From positions 124,001 through 188,000 of the forward strand of contig CAMXCT020000373.1 in assembly GCA_947184155.2 (NCBI GenBank): 64,000 nucleotides of DNA, read 5' to 3'. Positions 14,228 to 27,300 of this stretch are shown in pieces. The notes below the pieces were generated by a model that saw only the letters and a program-made list of their open reading frames with translations, made no database searches and was not told the DNA's origin. The position numbers were made by a program, and so were the translations under genes. Within the stretch, counting starts at the first letter, position 1; each line of letters begins with the position of its first letter. The stretch comes from Cladocopium goreaui. Lineage: Eukaryota > Sar > Dinophyceae > Suessiales > Symbiodiniaceae.

Positions 14228-17200
14228 CATACTTCCCCACACATACATACATATATACATACATACAATACATTTTTACATACTACAGTAATACATCATA
14301 CACATACATACATACCCATACATACATGCATAAAATACATACATACATACATACATACATACATACGCGTACGTACGTACATACATACATACATACATAC
14401 ATTTAATTTACATTACATTACATTACTTTTCCCCACACACACATATATACATACACAATTTTTTCTCTAAGTAATAATCCACATTATCCCATAACTTTCC
14501 TCCAGCAGCCACAAGTGTTCCCACTTTTTCACGGCTCCCAGTTCGTTCAACAGGTCCTTCTCGGTTTCCGTTTCAGGTCAAAGAGCTGCTGGACCAGGTG
14601 GATTACAACCACAACGGCACCATGGACCGTCCGGGAGCGCAGCGACGAACTGGGGGATGATGGATATCGAAGGATGTTTTGAGAGGTAAAAGAGATAAAC
14701 CTTGCAACCGTTGGTTTTTTTTGGGGGTAAAGCCGGTAAAGCTGGTAAATTCATGTTTTGTAAAACTTTCAAATGTTGGGGGTTTGCTGCAGTTGCAGAG
14801 CCTGGTTGATTAATCTAACCGTTGGGTTTTCAAATGTAGACAGTTTGTTGGGGAAGAACAGCAATTGTTGGGGCGACTTTTTGGCGGTTTTTTTCAATGG
14901 CGAATCACTTCTGCTTAGAGGATGGTGATTCGAGGGTTGTCTCCAGTTTCGACGTACTGCATTGAGCTGATTGCTCATGTCGGTGGCCATTAGGTCGTGA
15001 ATATCTTCGGCTGATGAGACTGCAGAAGGAAGCGAACCTCACAGGCTATCGCAACGCTTGGTGTAGCAGTAGCTTGGAAAAACTTGGCTTCAGCTAGATT
15101 CTGCTAGATTCGGGCAGCTTGGAAAACGCAGTGCGGTTCTTGGACAAGGGCTGAGAGTGGCCAGACGCCCCTGAAGCTACATGGATCCATACCCAGAAAA
15201 GTCTAATCGAAGGTAAGTCGAATGTAGTCACAGTAGTCACATCAGTTTTCATGTTCTCAAGCTTCCCTTGACATGGATTGAAATGGCAGATGATTTTCCC
15301 TGCGACCAAGGTAAGATGCGTTGTGGCCGGAAGGCTGGGGGTCACGCGCAAACCATGGATCAACGACCCGGGGGTCATAAGAATAGCAACATCCACCAGC
15401 TAAACCTCCTAGATTTTGGGAAAAAACAGCCCGAGTGAACTCGGAGGCATTTCCGCAGCAATGGGGAGTCTTTGGCTCACGCACGCAGACACATTTTCCA
15501 TTATTTTCCCATGTGTGTATGTATATAAAGTCATCATGGTCAGAATCTTGGAGTAGATAAGGCTGCCAACATTTGTCCAGAATGTCCAATGGGACTATGA
15601 TTGAACATTCCGGAAAACCGACTCCAGGATGATTATAGATGCAACTAACCAGATCTAACCAGTGATGTTTTCGTTGACATGCCCCAAACGGTTTGTGAAA
15701 CACCCGAGGCTTTTCAGGTGGTGAACAATGCCCTGCATGCGCGTCAGGGGAGCCCAGCACCCTTGTTTTGTGGCTGGATTTTGCCATGAAAAAATGGTGA
15801 CGAATGCGGAAAACACTATGAATATGAATCTGATATGAATAGGGTCAGATTTAAGCAATGAATAAGACATCTCAATGATCTCATGTGTTTTTTCTCCAAG
15901 TCCTGGTTGCATCATTTCTTGGTCCCAGTTTTCCATGGTTTTTCGGGCAGCCCTGGTGGATATTTTTCGTGAAATCCTTGGCGAATGCGGCATCTCCAGG
16001 TCTCAACAAGCATCCAGAGATTTTGGGGCGACTGCTGGCCTCTCGGCCGAGCTGAACCGTTGAAGATCCGTTGAAGATCCGTTGAAGATCCGTTGAAGAT
16101 CCGTTGAAGATCCGTTGAAGATCCGTTGAAGCTGCCCAAGGGTTGATGGCTTACCCTCTGGTTATGTCAAAATAGCTATTGAAAATCACCATTTTCAATG
16201 GGTAAATCCACTATAAATGGTCATTTTCAATAGCTATTTTGACATAACCAGAGGGTAAAACCAGGATATACACCAGTAATCAGCTCCATGGCTAGCTGGA
16301 ACATCCACCATTTCTAGGGGATTTTCCCATGGATTTTCCCATGGATTTGCCACGTTTGATTCCCGGAGGGTAGAATAGTTGCCCGGGGTTTACCAACTTC
16401 AAACCTTTTCCTTGGTGGTTTGTACTACTCTCATCCCGGGACCGCCGGGACCTTATGACATACTGGGGTACCCCAAAATGAGATCGAAGACTGGAGAAGG
16501 TACGGATGACCTGGTGGTTAGCGGTTTACGCTGCTAGAATTTTAAGCCCTTTTACGGGAGACCGTTCTGAATTGACTTTATTGGATGGGATATGTGTCAC
16601 AGCCCACAGTTTGCCGGTCAACTTTCTGGCGAATTTGATGGATCCTATGTCCCTTATCAAATGTTCACGACATTTGATGAGTTTTGTTGGATCATTTCCC
16701 CATGGCCATATTCTTTCCATTGTCAACTAGAATTCCGACATCTCCACCTAGGAGAACAAACATGATGAATTTGTTGCCGTGTTTGTTTCTATTGTTACCA
16801 TTGATAGTTTCCATTTCTATGATATGTTTTCCATCATGGGAATATAGATATCCTTGAAATGGAAACATCTAAGATAAACAATAGATGTTTTCCATTTCTT
16901 GAATATTTAACACATTTTAACACCATAGATGTTTTCCATTTCTTGATAAGCATTACGATAGATGATCTATTTCTTGATGTCCATTGCCATTGTTAAGCAA
17001 CATCGAAATCTCCATCGAAATCTTGCGACAAAAATATCTTCAAGCCACCGCTGTTGTCCTGAAAGATCCCAACTCCGCCAATTCGTGGGGAGGGGATAAG
17101 TATTACTTCCCCCAATGTAAGACTGAACGCTTCATATTGGGATATGTATATATATATATGAAATTAACACATAAATAAAACACATTATATTAATATAAAT

Positions 17201-17267
17201 GCACTAACTATCTAATTAACCAACTAACTAACTAACTAACTAACTAAATGAATTGAACAAATAAACA

Positions 17268-17301
<34 letters not shown>

Positions 17302-18269
17302 TTGAACCCCGAGGCCTCCACCACGCGCGCCGAAATCACCCGCGCCGCGGGGGACTTCGACAGCTTCGCGCAGCTGGCGGTGCCGTGGGGCGGATGTACC
17401 ACGGAGATTTCATGGGATTTCATGGGAACGTATAGGGATTTTATGGGATTTAAATGGGACTTGGAGGATGATAAAAATCCTCCACCCAACATGGCAAGCT
17501 GGAAAATCCCCCATAAAACGGAGGTTTATGGCTGGGAAACTCATCAACAAATAGTAGATTTTTCCATTGCAATGTTTGATTACCGGAGGGTACATTGGTG
17601 AAGAGGCCCGGTGAGGATTTTCCCTTACCCCCTGGTAAACAAACATAGCAAAAAAAACAGTTTGCTATTGAAGATGGCAATTTATAGTTGATTTTCCCAT
17701 GAAAACATACAAAAAAGCTATTGAAAATGGCAATTGATAGTGGATTTACCCATTAAACATGGTGATTTTCCATAGCTATGTTAGTTTACCAGGCCGGGTA
17801 AATCTCGTGATGTTGAATGTTATGGATGATCGGGACGGGAGTGGGGGAACCGTTTACCCATGGTGGGCCGTTAGCTATTCAGCTATTTTTCAGGATCGTG
17901 TATTATAGAAATCTGCCAGATGTTATGAAATGAGGGGTACCAATGGAAATGTCATGATCATTAATTGTAGCGCCAAAAAAAACCCGTTTCGCCCACACCC
18001 TTCTTGTCTTGGGAAGATCAACAAAGGTATTAGGGAATATAAAAGTCCCACCCCCGTTAAACTTTACATTCATTTTACATTCATTGAAGATCTTCAATAA
18101 GAGTTTAATTCTCCCACTCCCGCTAAACTTCTACATTCATTGAAGATCTTCAATAAGGGCGGGTTTAATTCTTCCACCCCCGTTAAACTTCTACATTCAT
18201 TGAAGATCTTCAATAAGGGTTTAATTCTCCCACCGGGGTTAAACTTCTATATTCGTTGAAGATCTTCAT

Positions 18270-18313
<44 letters not shown>

Positions 18314-21300
18314 TGGAACGAACCCGCACAGGTCCCTCTGCTGTGCGTTCTGATCTAGAACATCAAGTTAACCATAATGCTAAAATATGCTAAAATATCC
18401 AATTTTTACCAAGTTTTCAGCTCATACGAAGAAGGCGGGCCAACAGGCGCGGGCAAGAAGAGGTGTTTGGCCGTAATTGTACAAATGAGGGTTGTAAGTA
18501 AACTATCCCAATGTTGTTGTCATTGTTGTTGGGACATACTAATGTGATAAACCCATGGAGGTTTATCAGTGGGTTTACGACATTGTCGGAAATGGATGGA
18601 AATGAGGCTTTAACCAAGCAAAATCACTCAAACTTATTCAAACACACGGCTCAATCAGCATTTAGAATTGCGATTGAGTGGCCGGCCAAACATGGGGATT
18701 TTTCATCAACGAACGATCGACACCTGGGTTACAAAATGCGATATCCACCCGAGACATTTTGTGGAGAACATGTTTTTTTTTAATCATGGGATTTTGAGGT
18801 AAGCTATTTTCAGAGCCACATGGTAGCCACCAGTCACCAGTTTTTAGCTGTTTTGGAGGGTGGTCACCAGAAGCAATGACCGGGGACTTGTTGAATGATG
18901 ATCCAACAAGAATCGGCCATGGGGATCCACGTATATTTTTGATGTCACGAAGTGGCACTGGTTTTGCTGTCACCGGCCATTTTGTGAACGCATTTTGAAA
19001 CCTGGGTATGGTTATCCGTTATCTATGTATATATATATATTCATATATACATATATATATACACACATATATATATACATGAATATATATATATCCATTT
19101 ATATCCTATAGTTGTTGGTTAAATTCCATTGTCAACCCATACTTTGCCGGTTTTTGGCCTCATTTTCGGTCTTCCACAACCTGACGAGTTTCCAGAGATT
19201 TTGAACGCGTGAAGCGCCAGGAGCACTTGAGAAGGCAGATCCCCTTGGAGAGCCGGAAGTACGCCAGCTTCAAGGCACTCAGCGACGTGGGTACCTTGGG
19301 GGCGAGCTTGGCCGACATTGTTCTAATGTGGTAAACCCAAGAATAAAGGGAGGGAGGGCTATTTTTTGGGGGGAATCATATTTTGTCCGTTTTGGGCTAT
19401 TTTTTTTTGGATTTTTGTTTCCCTGCTTCTTTGCTTTTTTGCTTCTCTGTTTTTTTTTTGTTTTTCCCTGCTTCTCTGATTTTATATTTTTTCTGCTTCT
19501 CTGCTTCTCCACCTTTCTGCTTCTCTGCTTCTCCACTGTTCCGCTTCTCTGCTTTTTGCTGTTCTGCTTTTCATCGCCCTGCTTCTCTGCTTCTTCGCTT
19601 CTCGAACCTAAACCAACCCTAAAACCAACTCTATAAAACCAAGTCTACATAAACCCTAAAACCAGCGTACATAATCCAACCCTAAATTAACCCTAGTCGC
19701 AAAATACCATGCAACATGAAAAGTTTGAGGACGAACACGTTGCAAATACAATGGAAAATGAAAGGTTCGAACTTCAAAATGTTGCGAATACAGTTGAAAT
19801 GGCAGCTTCCAGCTCCAAAGTGCTGCAAATAGCAAGGAAAACGGGCGGAAACGGATCAAAAAAACAACAGCATGGAAAAAAATCCTGAAGCAATTCCGGA
19901 CCCGGGAAGTCAGCCCCAAAACGTGTTCATGCTCACAGCCTAAATGTTGCACCTCATTGGTCGATCTGAAAAAAACCAGCACATTTCAGGCACAGTCAAA
20001 TATCGTATGTTGTTGGCTCTACCCTCTGGTTATTTAACATGGGAAATGGCCCATTTATAGATGGTTTACCGAACTAAAAATGGTGGATCTTTCCATGGCA
20101 AACTGTTAGTCATAACCAGATGGTATATCCCATGGGGTACCCCATGAAATCCTATGAATTAATCCAGTGATTGCCTCTGGCAAACATGTCAATGGCAAAT
20201 CTATCATTTGATCCATGGCTAGTCCGTTGACTTTTCCATTGAGTTAGGAGAAAATCCAGCTTGCCATGTTTGATTTTCCACAGGGTAAAATCCCATTCTG
20301 AAAAATCCTCATATTCCAAGCAAATCCTCAAATCCCAAGAAGTTTCCCATATATTTTCCACCTTGGAATCATAGGCGATTTTTACCCGGCCACATTTTAC
20401 CCCAGGGGGAGATCATGTTGGACATTTACCAACCTTTTCAGCATGGACTTCGTTGAAGTCAACCCAGTTCAACCCATGGATACGTTACGCCGCCATTTTT
20501 GGAGGTACCGATTCCATTAATATGTTTGGCCGCCATTTTTCAGGCCGAAATTTCTGGGAATATCCAAAATATGGTCAAAAATACGGTACTATACTAACGT
20601 AGCTCCATCAATTGGATCCTGGAATTCCCACTGAATGATACTAACAAAATATGGCCTTTTTGATCTCCCGTTGTTTCAATCGCGTCCGCCAGGAAGTGGA
20701 GTACGAGTCGCTGCGGCAGATCTTCAGCGTTTGGAGCTGCTACCCCGACGGCTCAGTCAGTCTGCGCGACTTCCTGTGGCTCGATGAGCGATGCGCAGCG
20801 GGTGACCTGTGGGTGACCTGTTGGATTGGGTTGAATCCCATGGAAAAATGGTTGACATGGTTTGTCATGATAACAATAATCTGGTTACTGGTTGTGGTTT
20901 GGAACATGACTGGATTATGACTTTCCATATGTTGGGAATGTCATCATCCCAACTGACTAATATCCCAACATGATTGGTTTATGATATGGTTTAATAGTAC
21001 AACCATGGTTGGTGAAATAAGAAGAACACACACACACATATATATATAGAAATAATTGTCCATCCCATCACCCCAAAAACCTCCATGATGGTTGATGAAC
21101 ATCTCACTCAAAAACCTGAGAATCATAGCGACAAATCTCTGGACAAACGTATCCAGTGCGAGTCCATCACATTTATGAACCAACGATGGTCCAATTACCG
21201 TATACATACATACATACATACGTACGTACATCCATCCATCCATCCATCCATCCATCCATCCATGCATGCATGCATGCATGCATGCATGCATGCATGCATA

Positions 21301-24300
21301 TATATATAATTATATATAATGGCTTTATCAATTTAATCACTATCAAATTCATTGAGTAGTCATCAAGGATTTATCAACTCATCATTTGCAGATCATGATC
21401 GTAGAATTCTCCAAGCAAACTGAGAACAGTTATGGACCGATAAAAACCATTTGGTGATTAACACATTAGTTACCAATGATGATTTATTGACTAATCACCA
21501 TCAGCGGAGGACCATGATGAGAATATCATGTCGTAAGATTTAGAGATATTCGTTATGTTTTCAACTAATCAATTTGTTGGTGATGATGGTCTAATAAGTT
21601 CCCATTAATTGAGGACCATCACGATGACATTATTAGTTACATCTCACTTGAGTCCATTTGTAAGTAATCATTCATAGTCAGAGATGATCATTCGTTGATA
21701 AACCATGATATACTTGGTCCATTGTTGAGGATCTATCAGCTGAAGACGCTGAAGACAATATCCCCAATGATTGATAAATTCTATGTATTTGCTATTCCCA
21801 GCCTTCCATCAGCTCAGCCGAGGACCATGGTGATAATATCATTTCATAATATGTGGGAAATAAACATTTTTTTCAACTAGCCAATATCCTCAATCATTGA
21901 TTATGACCATAGATTAATAGGTTTACCAACTAATCATCTCTGAGGACCATGATTACGGTCTACAATCTGGTAAGTACAATCATTAGTTGCTGCGCTGATG
22001 ATTTATTCATCAGCGTACCACCAACTATCATTAACACTCATAGTAACCAACAACTGACCATTCATGAACCATCAGTTTATTAGTGGATTTCATCACCACT
22101 ATGCTGATTATTGATGGTTAATGAGCTGGTTGTCGACGGTTATTGTGGTTGATTACCTGATTCTTAATGAAGTTATCACCACGAGCTGAGGATCATGATA
22201 GTCACCATGATTAAGGTTTATAAACTGGTAAGTACTATCATTAGTTACTGCGCTGATGATTGATTCATCAGCCCATCACCATCTGAGGACTAAAATAGTC
22301 AGCATTATCAACTATGATTATTAGTTACGGATTATTGTTGGTTAATGAATTCACCAGTAGCTGAGGACAGTAGTCAACACTACTGAGTGGAAGTTTTACC
22401 CACCTGTATGTATTAGCATTTCTTACTGACAATTTATTCCGCCCATGAGCTAAGACCCATGATGGCAAGTATCATAATCATTATCATAAACTATTTGGGT
22501 TCAAGTTAGTATCAGTTGGTGTTTGATTGGGGGTTTACAACTAATTTTATCACTAATTTTAAAACTAATTAAAAAAAACTAATCTAATCACCCTACCTGA
22601 GGACCATGATGGAAGAGGTGCGCGACGTCCACACCAAGGGCGGCCGCATGTGGCTCTTCGAGGCCCTCAACGAGGCGCGCCACGCCGCGAAGGACTGTGG
22701 CGTGGACGACAAGGCGCGTGGCATGGCGCCACCAAGGGGAAACCACGGGGAAACGACGGGGAAACCAATGGAACAGCCATAAAAAGTGGGGGAAATGGTG
22801 AGTTAAGGGTTGAAAAAATGTTGGAAGAGAGAGAGAGAGAGATTTTGAGAGTAGAGACCATGTTGAGTGGTGATTTAAGGAGATTTTGGAATAACACTTG
22901 GTGATTCAAGCATGAAAAAGTGGAGGCGAGATTTAAAGCAACCAGCGAAAACCCCATTTGAACCATTCAACCTGGGGATTTTACCGGCTCGAATGGGATT
23001 TAAGCCTATTGAAACTGGGATCCAAAATATTCAAAGCAGAAAGGTGGAGCAAAACTGGATATTTCTGCACCGGATGGAACCTGAAAAATGGAGGACTTAA
23101 GCCATGAACCGAAAGAGTGCTGGGTAAATGATTGGCTGCTGTCCAACCGGGGCCAGGAAGCTGGCAACGACAACAGCCCACGTCCCTTGGCCGAAGTTGG
23201 CATCAATCTTTGGTGAGGCCAAAGCTAGTAGCATTTGTTGGTCAAAAAAGGGGAACTGAATGGTTAACCTCAACCATCCTCAACCCATGATTCACATGAT
23301 TGATAAATATTGATAAGCCTCCCAGTTGCTGAGTATACCTGGTGCTTAGTGCTTCCAAATGTGAGGGAGGGATTCACCATATCAACTGGTTCTTTTGGGA
23401 CATTTCGGACAGCCCCGGCTATGATCAGGCGCCTGGTCCTGCCCCAAAGTTTGTTCCATTTTGTTCCCATCATTCCGACTTTGGAAATCTCGGGAGGTGT
23501 TCACTTCATGCCTGTGCTGCACTTCGTCCGCCAGATGGTTCAGAGGCGCTCCGATGGTCCGACGACCGATGATTCACCGATGATTGGGGCGGTCACCTCC
23601 GAGGTGACGAAGCTTCGATGTCCAATGACGATGTCCACCATTCGGATGTTTTTTCACTCGGGAAACCTATCGCGGTTGCCGCATCCTTTTTTTGTTTGTA
23701 ACTAACAACTGGGTAGTTTCAAATCAATTTCATTCCTATTTAATAAGATCACCTTAGAATGATGTTAATAAAGCAATTGGTGTAAACATGTGTAAAATAT
23801 GGTATGCTTACTTTGCTACCGATCATTATCAGATCAACGTATGTTTTTTAAAGGACGTGCCAGGCATCTCCGACAAGTTACCATCAAGGAGTGGGCCGCT
23901 GGGCCTGGGTAGTCAAGGGAGGAAGCTCTGGCTTAATGGGGGGGGTAATGGTGGTCTAATGGTGTTTTAATGGGGATTTAATTTGTGATTTCATGGGGGT
24001 TGAATGGGGATTTAGGATGATTTAGCCTCTGGTTATTTGTGAAAAATAATGAACAATATCTGAAAATGGATGAACCCGGCGCAAAAAAAAAAAGGGAGAT
24101 CTCCCCAGTGATTCCTGCGGAACTCGGAGGTTCATAACATTCATAACACACATCAGGCCAACTAGCAAGAAATTGGGACTCATCTTCATAAGCAGAATAG
24201 CAAGGATTCACCTCGAAACCCGCAGAATGACAAGAAACATATGGGACTAAAAATATAAGCACGTCAGGATTCAGAAAGAGAAACAGGCAGACCGACCAAT

Positions 24301-27300
24301 AATCCCCTTCGACTTGCCTATCAGTTGGGGGCGGTGGTGACGAGCAAAACCAAACTAGCACCAGAAAGGAATAGCCAGGATCTTCAAAAACGGCCAGGAA
24401 TTTAGGAGGCGGAAGCCAAGAAGTTATGAACATCATGCAATCCAGGGTGTTTTCTCAGCCCCTTGTGAAATTTCAAGTGTCTCCTGTGCATATCCTGTAC
24501 GCATATCCCAATCAATACATGTGGCTTGGGTCAGCTGAGCAACTTCGGAGGACTTTCTATGGGCTTGGAGCTAAGGAGCTATAAAGCAAGAGTTTCCCAA
24601 CCACATGATAGCCTATGTTTTGTTATTCTGGATGCCGATGAGATACCAACATTTGGCCAGCTGCCACTTGAAAAAACTTGGCTTGTAACTTTAAGCCCTG
24701 AAAACATACATAAAGTCGGGAAAAATTGGATCATGAGATTCGGGGGTTCCTAAGATGAGGAACCCCAAAAGCATTGGTCTTCCCAAAGATGACGAACTTT
24801 CGATGATTGTGGGGTCTCTCATCTCAAGAAACCCCATTTGATCCCGATTTCTAGGTGCCGCGACCAGATTTGGTACACTAACTCTTTCCTGCACCAACAA
24901 CATAAATGACTGCAGCAGAATCAGCAGATAATCCCATCCCCATCCATACTAGATACACATAGATACCCCCTTATTGGATCATTGGATCATGGGTTTTGCT
25001 GAGCTCAGTTTGCCAGTTTAACCCTCTGTTTTTTTTTTGGGATGTAGCTGTGGAAAAACACCAATTCTGATGGGTAAATAAATAGGCATAAATCATTGAA
25101 CTGATTGGGCCATGGCTTCTATAGCTATGTAAAAAATAACCAGAGGGTAAATAATCTTAAATCCCAATTAGAACACCATGGAATCACCATTGAATCACCA
25201 TTAAAAAAACAATTGAAACAACATCAGTCCCCGCGACGGGTCGTGCCCACGGGTGACCGAAGAGTTTTCGCTTTGCTTGGAGGAGAACGATGTGCTCTCA
25301 GCGCTGAAGTTTAGTAAGGGAGAGGCGACCGCGTCACGCTGTCGCATCGACGGAAAGTTGGAGTGGGATTTGGTGGGGTAACTACTGCTACCCCCTGGTT
25401 ATTCAACAGTTTGCTGTAGAAAATCACCATTTTTAATAGGTAAGTCACGGTAAGTCATCATAAATCATGGGACGAAATGGGCCATTTTCCATAGCTATGT
25501 TGAATAACCAGAGGGTATCAACAAAAACACAGCCGAACTCTCCAGCTCGGTTCATGCGATGCTCCCGTCAGTTTCATTGACTTTCCATTGGTGGAATCCA
25601 ATTTTTCTTGGGAGGACCTTTTGCTCACCAGCCAAGAACTATTTGTTTGCAGATGATCTAAGATTGGCAATGGCAATGGATCCTGGAATTCAGCTCCAAG
25701 CTACCAATGTTCACCAGGGCTGCTGGGAAAGTGGGGGAGTTTCCAGCCCATGGAGCTGACCTGAAAACCTCCAAGTCCCGAAATGGCAGGTGGCTCAATT
25801 CCGTGCGCTCTTCCGAAAGCTGCACAAGGAGCACAAGGAAAGCCAGAGCGGCTCTGCTGAAAAGTTCGCCACGGACATTGCGATGTCAACTGGATTAACA
25901 ACCCCTTGGGCTGTTATTTTTGGAGAGATCTTACATTTTGGTTGTCACGACTTGGAGGGTAACCACTCTAATTAATCAGGGTTTACTAATCCAGGGTTGA
26001 CATTACACACACCCAATTTTCATCTTTGTCTATTTGAGCGTGCTTGGGCTGAATTGACTTCCATCACTACGCCTCCAGCATTCAGTGCTGAGAGAATACC
26101 ATTGTGGCAACGGAAATCGTCAAAAACACCAAGCTGAGGCTCTGAGGGGAGGTACAAACGACAGATACACATATAATGTGGTTAAAACATGTTAAAACAA
26201 TGATCAACCATCCCCAAAATCACCATAGCTAGGTGGTATAAACCTTCCCAAATGGGTAGTTTATGACATTGTTTTAACCACATTAGTTGTAATCACACAC
26301 GCATAGATATGCACACATTTAGAGCTTGTGGAATCTCTTGTTTAAGGATGATCTTTTGGGACATGGGGGATTTCCCCGGAATTGTGTCTTGTTTTTTCGT
26401 GCCGCTGGGGCTAATCCGTAGTTTCTTGTTGGTTATATACATCCCCAATATTCTTACTAACCCCCATTAATCCCACATGATTGTAGCCATTTGTAGCCGA
26501 AACCAACCTGCGCAGTTTCCAACATCAATATACCTATGACTATCACCACATCCAATTTAATTACCCTCTGGTGAACTAGCGGATTTTCCCATTAAGAATG
26601 GTGATTTTCCATTGCTATGTTAGTTCACCAGAGGGTAATCAGATTAGAAACACATCATGCTTCCTCATAATGCTTGGTCATTCGAATCATATTTCCATGT
26701 TTCGAGGGGCTACTTGGAGGATCATCCAGGTACCAGGCGGTCACCGGTGATCGAAGCGGTGGATTCCCATCCGTCGGATCCGTGGGATGATCCTCTCGTA
26801 AACGAAGCATCGTGGGATCGATGCGATCATCGATCATCATTATCATCATTAGCCAAAATCATATATAATAGTGATGGTTAATGATGGTTAATGATGGTTA
26901 ATAGTGGTCATTATCTATTTATGCATAATTATATATATTATAATATGTTATATATAGTCATCATTGACCACTATGAACCATCATTAACCATCACTAGCGA
27001 TCTTTATATAACCATCATTGTTCTGAACCATCATAAACCATCATAATCCATCATGATTCATTCTCATTCATTACTTCTTCACGTACTAACCAGTCAGAAC
27101 CCCACTAACCCCAAGCCACTTCCTACTTCCAAGGTGCTTCAAAGGGTGATAAGACCAAGGGCTCCAAAGGCGTGCGTGGACACGACCTAATCGACCTGGG
27201 ATCTGAGTTATTTGGTTTCCTGTGCTAAAACATGGCAAACGAAATGTGACATATAGACAACCTATGATAAATTATGTTAATCTATATCAAAGATGAGCTA

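Noticed and set aside
14003-14470. Tyr/Ile/His/Thr-rich open frames of about 155 codons
   Set aside because: Translation of a (CATA)n microsatellite.
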